From: Pseudoalteromonas aurantia 208
GTDB taxonomy: Bacteria; Pseudomonadota; Gammaproteobacteria; Enterobacterales; Alteromonadaceae
DNA length: 64,000 nt
NCBI RefSeq assembly: GCF_014858725.1
Contig: NZ_AQGV01000012.1
Span: 2,046,001-2,110,000 of the forward strand
Direction: 5' to 3'
In this document: piece after piece, positions 1 to 8,780 of the stretch
Numbering within the stretch: position 1 is the first letter of the stretch
Layout of the letters: the number at the start of each line of letters is the position of its first letter
The notes under the pieces: generated by a model
What the model was told of the DNA's origin: nothing
Database searches by the model: none
What the model saw: the letters and a program-made list of their open reading frames with translations, nothing else
Made by a program: the position numbers and the translations under genes

Positions 1-992
1 CAGGCGGAGCTAGCAAAGTATATTTGTACACTTCAAACCCAGACGTATCGAGTGGAGATGGTATTGCTATGGCGTGGCGTGCAGGATGTCGAGTCGCCAA
101 TATGGAGTTTAATCAATTCCACCCAACCAGTTTATATCACCCAGAGCTACAAAACTTTCTTATTACTGAGGCCATGCGCGGTGAAGGAGCACTATTGAAG
201 CGTCCTGACGGTACTCGGTTTATGCCTGATTTTGACGAACGAGAAGAGCTTGCACCAAGGGATGTCGTTGCACGCGCGATTGATTATGAAATGAAACGTC
301 TTGGTGCGAATTGTGTTTACCTAGATATCTCTCATAAAGATAAAGACTTTATCATTGAGCATTTCCCGACGATATATGCCAAGTGTTTAAGTGTTGGGTT
401 AGATATAACCAAGGATGCGATCCCCGTAGTACCTGCAGCACACTACACTTGTGGTGGTGTAATCACCGACTTTAACGGCAGTACTGATTTAAGTAATTTA
501 TATGCGGTTGGAGAGGTCGCCTATACAGGTCTCCACGGCGCCAATCGTATGGCGAGTAATTCCCTACTCGAATGTATTGTATTTGCTCATGCCGCCGCCA
601 AAGATATTTTACTTAAACTTAACACTATGCCCGCCCCTCCTATGCTGCCTGAATGGGACGAAAGTAGAGTAAGTAACTCAGATGAAGAAGTGGTGATTAC
701 GCATAATTGGCATGAGTTACGTTTGTTCATGTGGGACTATGTTGGTATCGTTCGTTCAACTAAACGACTTGAAAGAGCACTGCGCAGGGTTGAGTTACTT
801 AATCAAGAGATCCATGAGTATTATGCTAATTTTAGAGTTAGCAATAACTTATTAGAGCTTAGGAATTTAGTTCAGGTTGCGGAGTTAATTATTCGCAGTG
901 CACTAGAACGTAAAGAGAGCAGAGGCTTGCATTATACATTGGATTACCCAGACCAAAGCAGTAACCCAGAACCAACCATTTTAACACCTTAG
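1..992 (+). CDS. nadB: L-aspartate oxidase, C-terminal part (5' end outside window)
   Basis: Oxidises L-aspartate to iminoaspartate with FAD, the first step of de novo NAD synthesis, in the cytoplasm. The frame is open from base 3 with no start in view, so the N-terminal FAD-binding part is missing. Visible family features are [12 protein letters not shown], the substrate region [13 protein letters not shown], the HYTCGGV segment, and the FAD/active-site stretch [15 protein letters not shown], followed by the helical C-terminal domain. The same flavoprotein fold occurs in SdhA and FrdA, but the short C-terminus and [10 protein letters not shown] ending fit NadB. The stop overlaps the end of the convergent ygfX gene by 4 nt. 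Confidence 0.95.
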   Translation, partial: GGASKVYLYTSNPDVSSGDGIAMAWRAGCRVANMEFNQFHPTSLYHPELQNFLITEAMRGEGALLKRPDGTRFMPDFDEREELAPRDVVARAIDYEMKRLGANCVYLDISHKDKDFIIEHFPTIYAKCLSVGLDITKDAIPVVPAAHYTCGGVITDFNGSTDLSNLYAVGEVAYTGLHGANRMASNSLLECIVFAHAAAKDILLKLNTMPAPPMLPEWDESRVSNSDEEVVITHNWHELRLFMWDYVGIVRSTKRLERALRRVELLNQEIHEYYANFRVSNNLLELRNLVQVAELIIRSALERKESRGLHYTLDYPDQSSNPEPTILTP

Positions 993-1405
993 CTTGAACA
1001 GTTTAAGCTTACACGACACAATCGTCTCCACGATTGTGTCGTCAACGCAGACTGTATAACGCACAGCTGTTGAGAATGGTCAAAATTATTCACTTCCAAA
1101 ACAAGTACATTTAAGTACAACTTCGCCCGGCTAACTTTGCCTTCTATAACCTGTTCACCCGTTCGCCAACTAATATAGTTTTTTGAAATACTGAGGTTTA
1201 TCACGCCTGATGTAATGAATTTCTTTTCCAGTGTATTGATACTGATCACACACCCCAATATACAACATAATATATTGCTGATTATCACCACAACCGTTGG
1301 GAATAACAAAATGAATAGAAAACTTAGACATGCAAAAAAGACCACGATTGTTCGATGGTCTAATACATTATTTTTTACTTCAAATCTATACGCGGACTCT
1401 GCCAA
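989..1405 (-). CDS. ygfX: YgfX/CptA-family membrane protein
   Basis: A 138-residue protein with two hydrophobic segments (about residues 20-60, separated by a short turn), then a soluble C-terminal part with an ISWRTGEQ motif and a terminal WRRLCRVSL helix. This layout matches YgfX (CptA), the small inner-membrane partner encoded just after sdhE in enterobacteria. It overlaps the end of sdhE by 20 nt, as expected for translational coupling. YgfX has been described as the toxin of a type IV toxin-antitoxin pair with SdhE, a role now disputed because SdhE is a flavinylation factor. Family placement rests mainly on position and topology, as sequence conservation in this family is low. Confidence 0.72.
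   Translation of the reverse strand: MAESAYRFEVKNNVLDHRTIVVFFACLSFLFILLFPTVVVIISNILCCILGCVISINTLEKKFITSGVINLSISKNYISWRTGEQVIEGKVSRAKLYLNVLVLEVNNFDHSQQLCVIQSALTTQSWRRLCRVSLNCSS
1013..1042. other. Perfect 12-bp hairpin at the convergent nadB/ygfX ends
   Basis: ACGACACAATCG and its exact complement flank a 6-nt loop. It lies 20 bp past the nadB stop, inside the 3' coding end of ygfX. It could end nadB transcription or protect its 3' end, but no clear T-run follows on either strand. Confidence 0.5.
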
Positions 1406-1637
1406 GAATTAATTGCACCATGGTATTTAGCTCTGCATCAGGACATTGTTCATGGCCCATAAACCAAGCAAACAAGTCCGGGTCTTCCATTTCAAGTAAT
1501 CGTTGAAATACCAACTTTTGATGTTCTGACAATGCATCATACGCTTCGTCAACAAATGGCCCAAGTAAAACATCAAGCTCTAACATACCCCGACGACAAG
1601 CCCACTTTGTACGAGATTTAGAAAAAAGCTCAGCCAT
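1386..1637 (-). CDS. sdhE: FAD assembly factor SdhE
   Basis: An 83-residue cytoplasmic chaperone that promotes covalent attachment of FAD to succinate dehydrogenase and fumarate reductase flavoprotein subunits. The diagnostic RGxxE motif is present near residues 15-20 (RRGMLELD), and the all-helical fold with a conserved DPDLFAWFMG segment matches SdhE/YgfY. Length is typical for the family. It is divergent from ygfZ and overlaps ygfX, the same arrangement as in E. coli. Confidence 0.93.
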   Translation of the reverse strand: MAELFSKSRTKWACRRGMLELDVLLGPFVDEAYDALSEHQKLVFQRLLEMEDPDLFAWFMGHEQCPDAELNTMVQLILGRVRV

Positions 1638-1833
1638 TATTCACCCCTAAAAATTAATTTCTAATCACCTTCTTAAGTTTAAGATTATATCTTAGAATAT
1701 GTGTAGAAATACACCGCTTTACTTTAAATCACCAAATAAAGCTCTCATATATGTTGTTAAATCATCACCATCCATTTATGACACTCTAGATATGCGTTAT
1801 TATTAAAAAACTCAATTTATAGGGATCTATATT

Positions 1834-2748
1834 ATGTCGCTCACTCGCGCTTTTCAGTTGCCATATCAGCTAATTTCTATTTCAGGTCAAGAGCAACTAA
1901 GTTATTTGCATGGCCAGTTAACGCAAGATATGAATCTAATCACTGATGAACAATTTATGTGGGCAGGCCACTGTAGCCCTAAGGGCAAGCTTTGGGGCGC
2001 ATTCAGAGTATTTAAATTTAATGATCATTTTTTTATGATGGGCTCTGAAAGTGAAGTTGCGGCATCAGCACGAGAGCTAAAAAAATATGGTGTGTTCGCG
2101 CAAGTGGATATTCATCATTTAGCCTCTCCAAATATCATAGGGATATTAACTGACAACGAAACTAAAACATGTGAATTACTCGGCTTAAACTTCACAAACT
2201 CAAATGCATGTGAGTTCGCCAATCAAAAAGCACTGCGTTTGGATGAAAACCGTATCGTGCTTTACGTTGATGAACATTTCAATTTACCTGCTGAAATCAC
2301 ATTAAGTGATGAGCACCATGCCTTTACAGAGGCAACGATTATTGCGGGTGAGCCGCAGTTAAGTGATGGAATGGTTGAAGAGTTCGTCCCACAAATGATT
2401 AACTTGCAAGCAATTGGTGGAATAAGCTTTAAAAAAGGATGCTATACCGGCCAGGAAACGGTTGCGCGCATGCGTTACTTAGGTAAAAACAAACGTGCTA
2501 TGTATATTCTACAAGGCTCCAATGACAAAGCGCTCAGTGAAACTGATGTGGAAATACAGTTAGGTGAAAACTGGCGTCGAGCAGGGAAAATTATCAATCA
2601 AGTTTATAATTCCAAAACACAAAAATATAGTGCTTTAGCTGTACTACCTAATGACACTGATGTCACATCGACATTACGTGCTAAGCACACACCAGAGGTA
2701 TCTATGTCAATTTTACCTCTGCCATATTCTCTAGAAGATGACAAATAG
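1834..2748 (+). CDS. ygfZ: Folate-binding Fe-S cluster repair/tRNA-modification factor YgfZ
   Basis: A 304-residue GcvT-like protein that binds folate and supports Fe-S enzymes such as MiaB. The family signature KGCYTGQE, with its conserved cysteine, lies near residues 205-212, followed by RMRYLGKNKR. The ATG at 1834 is preceded by AGGGA. It is divergent from sdhE, and slyD follows 12 bp downstream, so the two may be co-transcribed. The miaE gene about 9 kb away modifies the product of the MiaB pathway but is not in the same unit. Confidence 0.93.
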   Translation: MSLTRAFQLPYQLISISGQEQLSYLHGQLTQDMNLITDEQFMWAGHCSPKGKLWGAFRVFKFNDHFFMMGSESEVAASARELKKYGVFAQVDIHHLASPNIIGILTDNETKTCELLGLNFTNSNACEFANQKALRLDENRIVLYVDEHFNLPAEITLSDEHHAFTEATIIAGEPQLSDGMVEEFVPQMINLQAIGGISFKKGCYTGQETVARMRYLGKNKRAMYILQGSNDKALSETDVEIQLGENWRRAGKIINQVYNSKTQKYSALAVLPNDTDVTSTLRAKHTPEVSMSILPLPYSLEDDK

Positions 2749-2760
2749 ACGGGAAATATT

Positions 2761-3246
2761 ATGAAAATCGCACCAAACAAAGTAGTGAAAATGCATTATT
2801 CAGTACTGGATAATGACAAAAACACAATTGATAATTCATTTGATGGTGAGCCATTATTATTTATTATAGGTACAGGCTACTTAATTCCAGGCTTAGAAGA
2901 TGCAATCATAGACAAAGTAGCTGGTGATACTTTAAGTGTGACCGTTGAGCCTGAGCAAGGCTACGGTGAGCGATATGATGAACTAATGCAAGCGGTACCT
3001 AAATCAATGTTTGATGGTATGGAAATTGAGGTCGGTATGCAGTTTAGAGCATCGACTGATGACGGTGATCAAATGGTTATGATCATTGATATTCAAGATG
3101 AAGAAGTCATCGTTGATGGAAATCATCCTCTTTCGGGGATTACTCTACATTTTGACGTAGAAATTTTAGAAGTGCGTGATGCGACTGAAGATGAACTAAG
3201 TCATGGCCACGTCCATGGCGATGGTGGGTGTGGTCACGATCACTAA
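2761..3246 (+). CDS. slyD: FKBP-type peptidyl-prolyl isomerase SlyD
   Basis: A 161-residue cytoplasmic prolyl isomerase and metallochaperone. It has the split FKBP domain (DNSFDGEPLLFIIGTG, LIPGLEDAI) with the insert-in-flap chaperone domain between about residues 70 and 125, then a short histidine- and cysteine-containing tail (HGHVHGDGGCGHDH) that would bind nickel or zinc. The tail is shorter than in E. coli SlyD. It follows ygfZ closely and is ended by the 3254-3288 hairpin. Confidence 0.94.
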   Translation: MKIAPNKVVKMHYSVLDNDKNTIDNSFDGEPLLFIIGTGYLIPGLEDAIIDKVAGDTLSVTVEPEQGYGERYDELMQAVPKSMFDGMEIEVGMQFRASTDDGDQMVMIIDIQDEEVIVDGNHPLSGITLHFDVEILEVRDATEDELSHGHVHGDGGCGHDH

Positions 3247-3253
3247 GCCTTAA

Positions 3254-3288
3254 TTTAAAACGCTCACCATCCAGGTGCGCGTTTTAAA
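3254..3288. terminator. Bidirectional terminator between slyD and the convergent membrane gene
   Basis: A 10-bp perfect inverted repeat (TTTAAAACGC / GCGTTTTAAA) with an inner CACC/GGTG pairing. The A- and T-rich flanks let it act for slyD and for the opposing 3307-3825 gene. Confidence 0.75.
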
Positions 3289-3306
3289 TACATTAGCAAT
3301 GAGTAG

Positions 3307-3825
3307 TTAATTCATATCAAACGCATCTTTTTTACGTTTTTTCAACTGAGTTTCGATCTCATCGGTCGTTCCTTCTTCACTCAGTTTTGGCTCGATAATT
3401 ACTTTATCTTTCATCGTATCTATGAGTGCAGCCTGATCATTCGTTCCCAACCGATACTTCATTCCATCATTCAGTGTTATTTCAACTGCACGAAAGCCTG
3501 AAACAGAATACACCCAACCATCATTGGTGATCCTCATACCAATACCATGGCGAAACGTATTCGTTACCGCTTTTATAGACGATATTTCGTCAAAGTTTAA
3601 TGATTTCTTCGCAACCCCAGGTCCAAACCACCACGATAGCTGTTGCGCTTTTTGGTCTACTTTAATTGTTAAACCGTAGAACACCACTGCCACTAACAAC
3701 AAAACGCCTGCGAAAAGTAAGATAGCTGCATTGTTACCCATCAGCACGATTGCCATCGCTAAAAAGCTTGCAATCCAGGCGACAATACCCCAGATAGTCC
3801 ATGCTAATTGTGTATGTTGGTACAT
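3307..3825 (-). CDS. Small membrane protein with PH-like soluble domain, unknown function
   Basis: A 172-residue protein not recognised by name. It has two closely spaced membrane helices at about residues 8-28 and 32-53. A soluble domain rich in beta strands follows (TIKVDQKAQQLSWWFGPG, GIGMRITNDGWVYSVSG), resembling the bacterial PH-like domains attached to paired helices. The C-terminal tail is charged and lysine-rich (LKKRKKDAF). It starts 11 bp after the DUF481 gene and probably belongs to the same transcript. Confidence 0.7.
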   Translation of the reverse strand: MYQHTQLAWTIWGIVAWIASFLAMAIVLMGNNAAILLFAGVLLLVAVVFYGLTIKVDQKAQQLSWWFGPGVAKKSLNFDEISSIKAVTNTFRHGIGMRITNDGWVYSVSGFRAVEITLNDGMKYRLGTNDQAALIDTMKDKVIIEPKLSEEGTTDEIETQLKKRKKDAFDMN

Positions 3826-3836
3826 CTCTGCTCCTA

Positions 3837-4661
3837 TTAAAAGCTATAAACTAAAGTAACACCTAATTCGGTATCTACTTTTTGTTTGTTTTCTTCAGGC
3901 TGGGAATTATATCTATAGGTATAAGACACTTTTAATGACACCCCCCCCATTACTTGGCTCACCAAGGCCGTCTCACTAAATACTCTGCTATTTAATCCTG
4001 ATAATGACTTTTCAATACTAAGATCATGGTTAAATCGAGTCTGCTTAGATACTGTTCTTTCCCATTGCAATGACACCCTCAGCAATTGCCCGTGCTGAGT
4101 TCGGTCTACGTCGGGTTCAAGCACCACATCATGAGCTGTTTTAGATAAATATAATCCAGGTCCGATATCGAAGTCGACGGTATTTTTGGTACCTTGGAAT
4201 ATCCGGTTGCCATACCCCAGTGCTACAGTCCCTGTATATGCTTTGCCATTAAACTTATCATTATTGTAATCGCCATAGATAAACAAAGACTCATTATCAC
4301 GTCCAATTTTATAGTTCCCTTGCGCGGAAATATAATAGCGTGAAGCAGATACATCCGATTTATCTGTATCTGAATCTGTTTCTTCTTTATACAGGCCATC
4401 AAGTTTGAAGTGATTGCGCCAATGTTCAAAATCTTGATACACATTACTTTTTAACTTAAACGCTGTACTTCGTGTGTTACCTTTATTGGCTATCAAGCCA
4501 AACTCGATATCTCCGTACAACACTTCACCTTGATGCAACTTATGTATTTCTTCGTCGGATAATTCTCCGTACTGATGAAACTCTTCAAATGGGTCGACAG
4601 CCCAAGACTGAAAACTACATGCAGTTAGATAAGCGTAACCTGCTAATTTGATGTATGACAC
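3837..4661 (-). CDS. DUF481 (YdiY-like) outer-membrane beta-barrel protein
   Basis: A 274-residue exported protein. It has a signal peptide over about residues 1-21 (ending SFQSWA), a short linker, and a long run of alternating strands from about residue 50 to the end, closing with an aromatic C-terminus (YSF) typical of outer-membrane barrels. The GDIEFGLIANKGNTRSTAFK start of the barrel is characteristic of the DUF481 family, which includes the salt-induced YdiY. It sits between a YciU-like gene (30 bp upstream) and a small membrane protein (11 bp downstream) on the same strand. The ligand is unknown. Confidence 0.85.
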   Translation of the reverse strand: MSYIKLAGYAYLTACSFQSWAVDPFEEFHQYGELSDEEIHKLHQGEVLYGDIEFGLIANKGNTRSTAFKLKSNVYQDFEHWRNHFKLDGLYKEETDSDTDKSDVSASRYYISAQGNYKIGRDNESLFIYGDYNNDKFNGKAYTGTVALGYGNRIFQGTKNTVDFDIGPGLYLSKTAHDVVLEPDVDRTQHGQLLRVSLQWERTVSKQTRFNHDLSIEKSLSGLNSRVFSETALVSQVMGGVSLKVSYTYRYNSQPEENKQKVDTELGVTLVYSF

Positions 4662-4691
4662 AATACTGATTTTCTACTTCACTCTGTTATT

Positions 4692-5024
4692 TTACTGTTC
4701 TAATTGTGCTTTCTCTTGCTTCCATAAGACATGACAAAATGGAGCATCCATATCACGGCTAATTAAGATACGTGCAAAAACTTCATCGCCATCTTCATAT
4801 TCAATTCCGATTATAACTTGAATAAAGTGCTCCGGTTCAATTTCCAAAGAAACAAACTGCTGCCAATCATCATCTGGCTCACTATCCTCAATGAAACCAT
4901 ACTCTCCGTGATGCTCGTTAAATTGCTGAATATCTTGTTCCGATAAATTCTCTGGTGCTAACTGTAAAAAAATATCATACGCTTGATGGGTGATCTCTTC
5001 TACGCTAGAAAGGCGAGCAGACAT
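4692..5024 (-). CDS. Putative double-stranded DNA mimic protein, YciU/HI1450 family (DUF440)
   Basis: A 110-residue, strongly acidic protein. The order of conserved blocks (QAYDIFLQLAPENL, DDWQQFVSLEIEP, GDEVFARILISRD, CHVLWK) matches the DUF440 family. The H. influenzae member HI1450 resembles the DNA mimic Ugi in its charge surface and is proposed to bind a DNA-binding protein such as HU. Length is typical. It is the first gene of a probable three-gene minus-strand unit. Confidence 0.88.
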   Translation of the reverse strand: MSARLSSVEEITHQAYDIFLQLAPENLSEQDIQQFNEHHGEYGFIEDSEPDDDWQQFVSLEIEPEHFIQVIIGIEYEDGDEVFARILISRDMDAPFCHVLWKQEKAQLEQ

Positions 5025-5187
5025 AATGGCAATCTCTTTATTTAAGCTATAGCGCTATCATAGCAAAGTCATAAATTTGTTGGCTATCTAGATCGGTTAA
5101 ATTATCAAATTTCTTTGATGAATTTACTCGAGATAGAGTTTACACTCTAATTTGGTTGTAAGGTTTACAGTTTTATGGAAGAAAATG

Positions 5188-5979
5188 ATGATTACACTAG
5201 AAATCAAAAATAACATTGCTTGGGTAACGCTCAACCGTCCTAAGAAACAAAACGCGCTCAACTTATCAATGTTTATAGAACTTGATAAAATCATTAAAGA
5301 CCTCAAAAAAGATAAAACAGTCAGAGCGGTGGTTTTATCCGGAGCTGGCGGTCACTTTTGCTCTGGGTTAGATGTTAAGTCTGTAGTAAATAAACCAGCT
5401 GCAATTTTCAAACTCTTATTCAAATGGCTACCAGGCAGTGCCAACCTCGTGCAACGTGTCACTTTAGCGTGGAAAGACCTCCCTATACCCGTCATTGCTG
5501 TTATAAATGGCAACTGCTTTGGCGCAGGCCTGCATATCGCCCTGGGTGCCGACTATCGCATAGCGGGTCCGTGTGCTCAACTGGCTATCATGGAAGCAAA
5601 ATGGGGGTTGTGCCCTGATATGGGCAGTGGTGTTTTGTTACCAGGCCTTATTAATCAGGACATACTGTGGCGTATCACGTCACAAGCTCAACCTATTAGT
5701 GCATCAAATGCCAAAGAGTATGGACTGATCAGTGAAATACATACACACACAGCTGGTGCAGTCACTGCATTATTAGATTCTCTATTATTGCGCTCACCAG
5801 ACGCACTTGCCGCAATAAAAAAAGTGAACAATTGCGCCTACTCAGCAAATCGACGACAAGTTCTCTCGCTAGAAACCTGGTCCCAATTGCGTTTATTAAT
5901 AAATAAAAACACCCGCATTGCAATGCAAAACGCAGCAAAGGAAGAAATAAAGCCGTATATCCCGAGAAGTAAATGGTAA
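5188..5979 (+). CDS. Crotonase / enoyl-CoA hydratase family protein
   Basis: About 263 residues in one crotonase domain. The oxyanion-hole segments are GAGGHFCSGLDV and INGNCFGAGLHIALGADYRIA, and the conserved N-terminus reads WVTLNRPKKQNALN. The second ATG at 5188 is chosen because GGAAG lies 6 nt before it. The region around the usual catalytic glutamates reads MEAKWGLCPDMGS, so one hydratase glutamate appears replaced and the reaction may be hydrolase- or isomerase-like. The next gene (lrgA-like) begins about 70 bp downstream. Substrate unknown. Confidence 0.88.
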   Translation: MITLEIKNNIAWVTLNRPKKQNALNLSMFIELDKIIKDLKKDKTVRAVVLSGAGGHFCSGLDVKSVVNKPAAIFKLLFKWLPGSANLVQRVTLAWKDLPIPVIAVINGNCFGAGLHIALGADYRIAGPCAQLAIMEAKWGLCPDMGSGVLLPGLINQDILWRITSQAQPISASNAKEYGLISEIHTHTAGAVTALLDSLLLRSPDALAAIKKVNNCAYSANRRQVLSLETWSQLRLLINKNTRIAMQNAAKEEIKPYIPRSKW

Positions 5980-6048
5980 AAGAGTCTCATTGCCAAACGC
6001 TCTAGTACATATTATGGTGTCATTACTTTAGAGGCAGATAGACCTATT

Positions 6049-6408
6049 TTGATAAAACGTATTCTTCAAACCTGCTTTGCGTTATTGCTCCTTATTATTT
6101 GTTTGTACAGTGCGAAAGGTGTGATCCATATTTTCCAATTGACAATTCCTGGACCACTATTAGGCATGCTAATTTTACTGCTCTTGCTATCTGTAAAGTT
6201 AATAAAACCTATGCTCCTTTCTCCTGCAGTGATACCTATTTTAAAGTACATGGCGTTGTTTTTTGTCCCAGCCGGAGTAGGAATTATTCAATACATCCCC
6301 CTCTTTTCAAGCAATTTACTATTATTACTATATATTTTAATCTCAATCCCATGTCTTGGCCTATTTATCTCTGGGTATATCGCTAACAAAGGGCATTATC
6401 GTGAGTAA
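6049..6408 (+). CDS. CidA/LrgA-family holin-like membrane protein
   Basis: A 119-residue protein with four hydrophobic segments. The LTIPGPLLGMLILLLLL block is the core signature of CidA/LrgA (YohJ) proteins, and the LFFVPAGVGIIQY segment is also conserved. The only reasonable start is a TTG at 6049, with GAGG about 14 nt upstream, so start confidence is modest. It overlaps the LrgB-type gene by 8 nt. Such pairs influence murein hydrolase activity or act as pyruvate/metabolite carriers, depending on species. Confidence 0.85.
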   Translation: MIKRILQTCFALLLLIICLYSAKGVIHIFQLTIPGPLLGMLILLLLLSVKLIKPMLLSPAVIPILKYMALFFVPAGVGIIQYIPLFSSNLLLLLYILISIPCLGLFISGYIANKGHYRE

Positions 6409-7102
6409 CCTCTTACTAATAAGCGGGCTCACCATTGCTCTTTTCTTCCTCTGCCGCGCGCTCTATAAACGTATTCCCACCCCTTTGCTCAACCCTGTTC
6501 TTACTACTATTTGTATTTCAAGTACGATATTATTGGCATTAGATATACGGTACATAGATTACAAAGCCGCAACTATGCCTATTAACTTTTTCTTAGAATT
6601 GGCGGTAGTGTCTCTGGCATATCCAATTTATATGCAGTTTAGAATAGTTAAAAAGTCGCTGCTATTACTTATTTCAAGTAGCTTTACGGGCGTCAGTGTA
6701 GCCACTGTAGGCGCATACTTCCTATGCTTGGGGTTCAATGCTTCACCAAACCTTACAGCGTCATTAGCAGCGCTTTCAGTCACAACACCTATTAGTCTCA
6801 TTGTCACTGAAAGTTTAAATGGATTGCCGGCAGTCGCAGCTATCATGGTCATACTTATCGGTGTTTTTGGAGGCGTATTCGGCCTGCATATCTTATCATT
6901 TCTCGCAATTGATAAACCTCAAGCCAAAGGGGTTGCGCTTGGGGTATCATGCCATGCTATTGGCACTGCCACCGCAATAGAATATCACCCACAAGCTGGC
7001 GTCTTTGCGTCTGCCGCAATGACTATAAGCGCATTAATCACAGCCTTTTGGGTACCTATACTGTATAAATGGTTAACTAAATTCACTTTATTATTCGCGT
7101 GA
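6401..7102 (+). CDS. LrgB/CidB-family membrane protein
   Basis: About 233 residues, eight or so membrane helices, with conserved LrgB/YohK blocks such as ALAALSVTTPISL, GVFGGVFGLHIL and GVALGVSCHAIGTATA. The GTG at 6401 overlaps the end of the lrgA-like gene and gives the usual N-terminus; an ATG at 6356 would extend 15 residues into the upstream gene and is less likely. Forms a two-gene unit with the CidA/LrgA homologue. An MscS gene follows 24 bp later, so the three may respond together to envelope or osmotic stress (inference). Confidence 0.88.
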   Translation: MSNLLLISGLTIALFFLCRALYKRIPTPLLNPVLTTICISSTILLALDIRYIDYKAATMPINFFLELAVVSLAYPIYMQFRIVKKSLLLLISSSFTGVSVATVGAYFLCLGFNASPNLTASLAALSVTTPISLIVTESLNGLPAVAAIMVILIGVFGGVFGLHILSFLAIDKPQAKGVALGVSCHAIGTATAIEYHPQAGVFASAAMTISALITAFWVPILYKWLTKFTLLFA

Positions 7103-7126
7103 AATATACCTCTAGGACTTCGCACT

Positions 7127-7957
7127 ATGATTGAGCAAGAAATACAGCAATTTGAACATTACTTTAATTTAATTCGAGACTATCTCATCAACTATAGCAT
7201 GCAAGTTGTTGGCGCAATTGTCATCTTAGTAGTTGGCTTATGGCTTTCTAACCGACTATCTAAAATGGTAGAACAGCTCATGCTGCGCCATAAAATGGAT
7301 GTAACCTTAACTAACTTTATCAGTAATGTTGTAAAAGTACTGCTCATCATTATGTTCGTGATCATTGCACTGGGTAAACTTGGGATCAGTGTAACCCCAT
7401 TTGTAGCAGCCATTGGTGCAGCATCTTTAGGGGCTGGCTTAGCTCTGCAAGGCATGCTATCAAACTACGGCTCTGGGCTTGCCATCATTGCTACCCGACC
7501 TTTTATTGTCGGAGATACAATTTCAGTTAAAGGAGTTAGTGGACTTGTTAAAGTAATCGAACTCGGCCATACAATCTTGGTAAATGAAGACCAAGTTGAA
7601 ATTACCATTCCAAATAAACATATTATTGGAGAAATCCTCCATAACACATTTAAATATTCATTAGTGAAAGGTGACATTGGTATTGCCTATAGTACTTGCC
7701 CAAACACGGCAATTAAAGTCATTAACCAAGTACTTTGTGCCCATTCAAATGTGACAAATAACCCAGCCCCCCAAATTGGGATCGAACGATTCGGTGATAG
7801 CGCAATAATTATCAGTTATCGTTATTGGGTACCGACCACTCAAATTATTGAGTCTAAACTCGCGATTAACCAGCTCATTTACAATGCTATTAAAGCAGCA
7901 AATATTGATATTCCTTTTCCACAAAGAGTTGTTACGATCAATAAAAGTGATGACTAA
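7127..7957 (+). CDS. Small-conductance mechanosensitive channel, MscS family
   Basis: A 276-residue inner-membrane channel that opens under tension to release solutes. Three N-terminal helices end in a Gly/Ala-rich pore helix (AAIGAASLGAGLALQGMLSN, about residues 95-115), followed by the beta domain (GDTISVKGVSGLV, EVEI-type strand, IPNKHIIGEILHN) and the C-terminal alpha/beta domain. Length matches E. coli MscS (286). Terminator follows directly. Confidence 0.93.
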   Translation: MIEQEIQQFEHYFNLIRDYLINYSMQVVGAIVILVVGLWLSNRLSKMVEQLMLRHKMDVTLTNFISNVVKVLLIIMFVIIALGKLGISVTPFVAAIGAASLGAGLALQGMLSNYGSGLAIIATRPFIVGDTISVKGVSGLVKVIELGHTILVNEDQVEITIPNKHIIGEILHNTFKYSLVKGDIGIAYSTCPNTAIKVINQVLCAHSNVTNNPAPQIGIERFGDSAIIISYRYWVPTTQIIESKLAINQLIYNAIKAANIDIPFPQRVVTINKSDD

Positions 7958-7966
7958 ATAGAATAG

Positions 7967-7993
7967 AAAAAAGGCACCTTTCAGTGCCTTTTA
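7967..7993 (+). terminator. Rho-independent terminator after mscS
   Basis: Stem AAAAGGCAC / GTGCCTTTT with a 6-nt loop, 10 bp after the mscS stop. Confidence 0.85.
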
Positions 7994-8018
7994 TGTGGTT
8001 GGGTAACACTTAAATCTA

Positions 8019-8474
8019 CTAATAAATTACTGTTGAGATCAATGCCCGTGCAGCACAAAGATCTGACATCATTCTGCTCATCGCCTCTTGTGAACTCAAA
8101 TACCCCGTTGCAGCTTCACCGTCATCTAAAAAGAATGACATAAGCTGTCCTCGACGCGTCACTATATACATAGTCAATGCACTGTGACCTTTACTCTGTA
8201 AAGTTTGCACAAACTCACTACTCGGAACAGAGAGCTCAACATGAACTTGGTCACTACTAGACAATTGATCTTCGGATATTTCTTTGCACACAAGCCAAGT
8301 CTCGCTCTGAGAAAACGGATCTTTCTTTCGAGCAAAGCATTGCACATCAAGAGGCAACCCCGGTACTGACCGAAATGTAAAAATACTGCTATTGAAGTGC
8401 CTAAGACCCACGTTCATTTTATCGACAAATATGCCGATATTATCTAACTCAGTACTTACATAGTTATCTACCAT
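8019..8474 (-). CDS. Hypothetical protein, 151 residues
   Basis: Not recognised. A soluble protein with no signal peptide or membrane segment. It has a beta-rich first half containing two cysteines (DVQCFARKKD, WLVCKEIS), a strand-rich middle (VHVELSVPSSEFVQTL, ALTMYIVTRRGQLMSFFLDD) and a helical end (EAMSRMMSDLCAARALIS). The ATG at 8474 is the natural start. Gene is isolated, facing mscS, with about 300 bp upstream to the cysS terminator. Codon use looks like that of its neighbours. Confidence 0.7.
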   Translation of the reverse strand: MVDNYVSTELDNIGIFVDKMNVGLRHFNSSIFTFRSVPGLPLDVQCFARKKDPFSQSETWLVCKEISEDQLSSSDQVHVELSVPSSEFVQTLQSKGHSALTMYIVTRRGQLMSFFLDDGEAATGYLSSQEAMSRMMSDLCAARALISTVIY

Positions 8475-8780
8475 GGCTCGCCACCGGAATAAATCACACT
8501 TATTTAACTATAATTCTACTTTTAATTAGTGCAAGATTTCTATCATATGTAAATATTTAACACTAAATACGATAATTTACTAGGTTTTTCGACGAACCAC
8601 TGATTTTCAAGACAAAGAGCTTCAGAAAAATAGCAATATACGCTTTTATACAAAAGTACCAGGGCGAATTGTTTTAGAGAAATAATGTAATTTTAAAAAC
8701 AAAAAAGCACGATAAAAAATCGTGCTTTTAAGCATGAACTGTCATCGGTCATTACAGACCTTATATGCGCAATACGTATC
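8475..8780. other. Intergenic stretch upstream of the 151-residue gene
   Basis: About 300 bp of AT-rich DNA. It contains the cysS terminator (8696-8729) and presumably the promoter of the minus-strand 8019-8474 gene. No open frame or RNA gene is apparent. Confidence 0.6.
8696..8729 (-). terminator. Rho-independent terminator of cysS
   Basis: 11-bp perfect stem AAAAGCACGAT / ATCGTGCTTTT with an A5 loop, followed on the minus strand by a T-rich tract. Confidence 0.85.

Noticed and set aside
989..1637. SdhE-YgfX as a toxin-antitoxin system
   Set aside because: The pair has been described as type IV TA, but SdhE is an FAD assembly factor; synteny with housekeeping genes argues against a mobile TA module.
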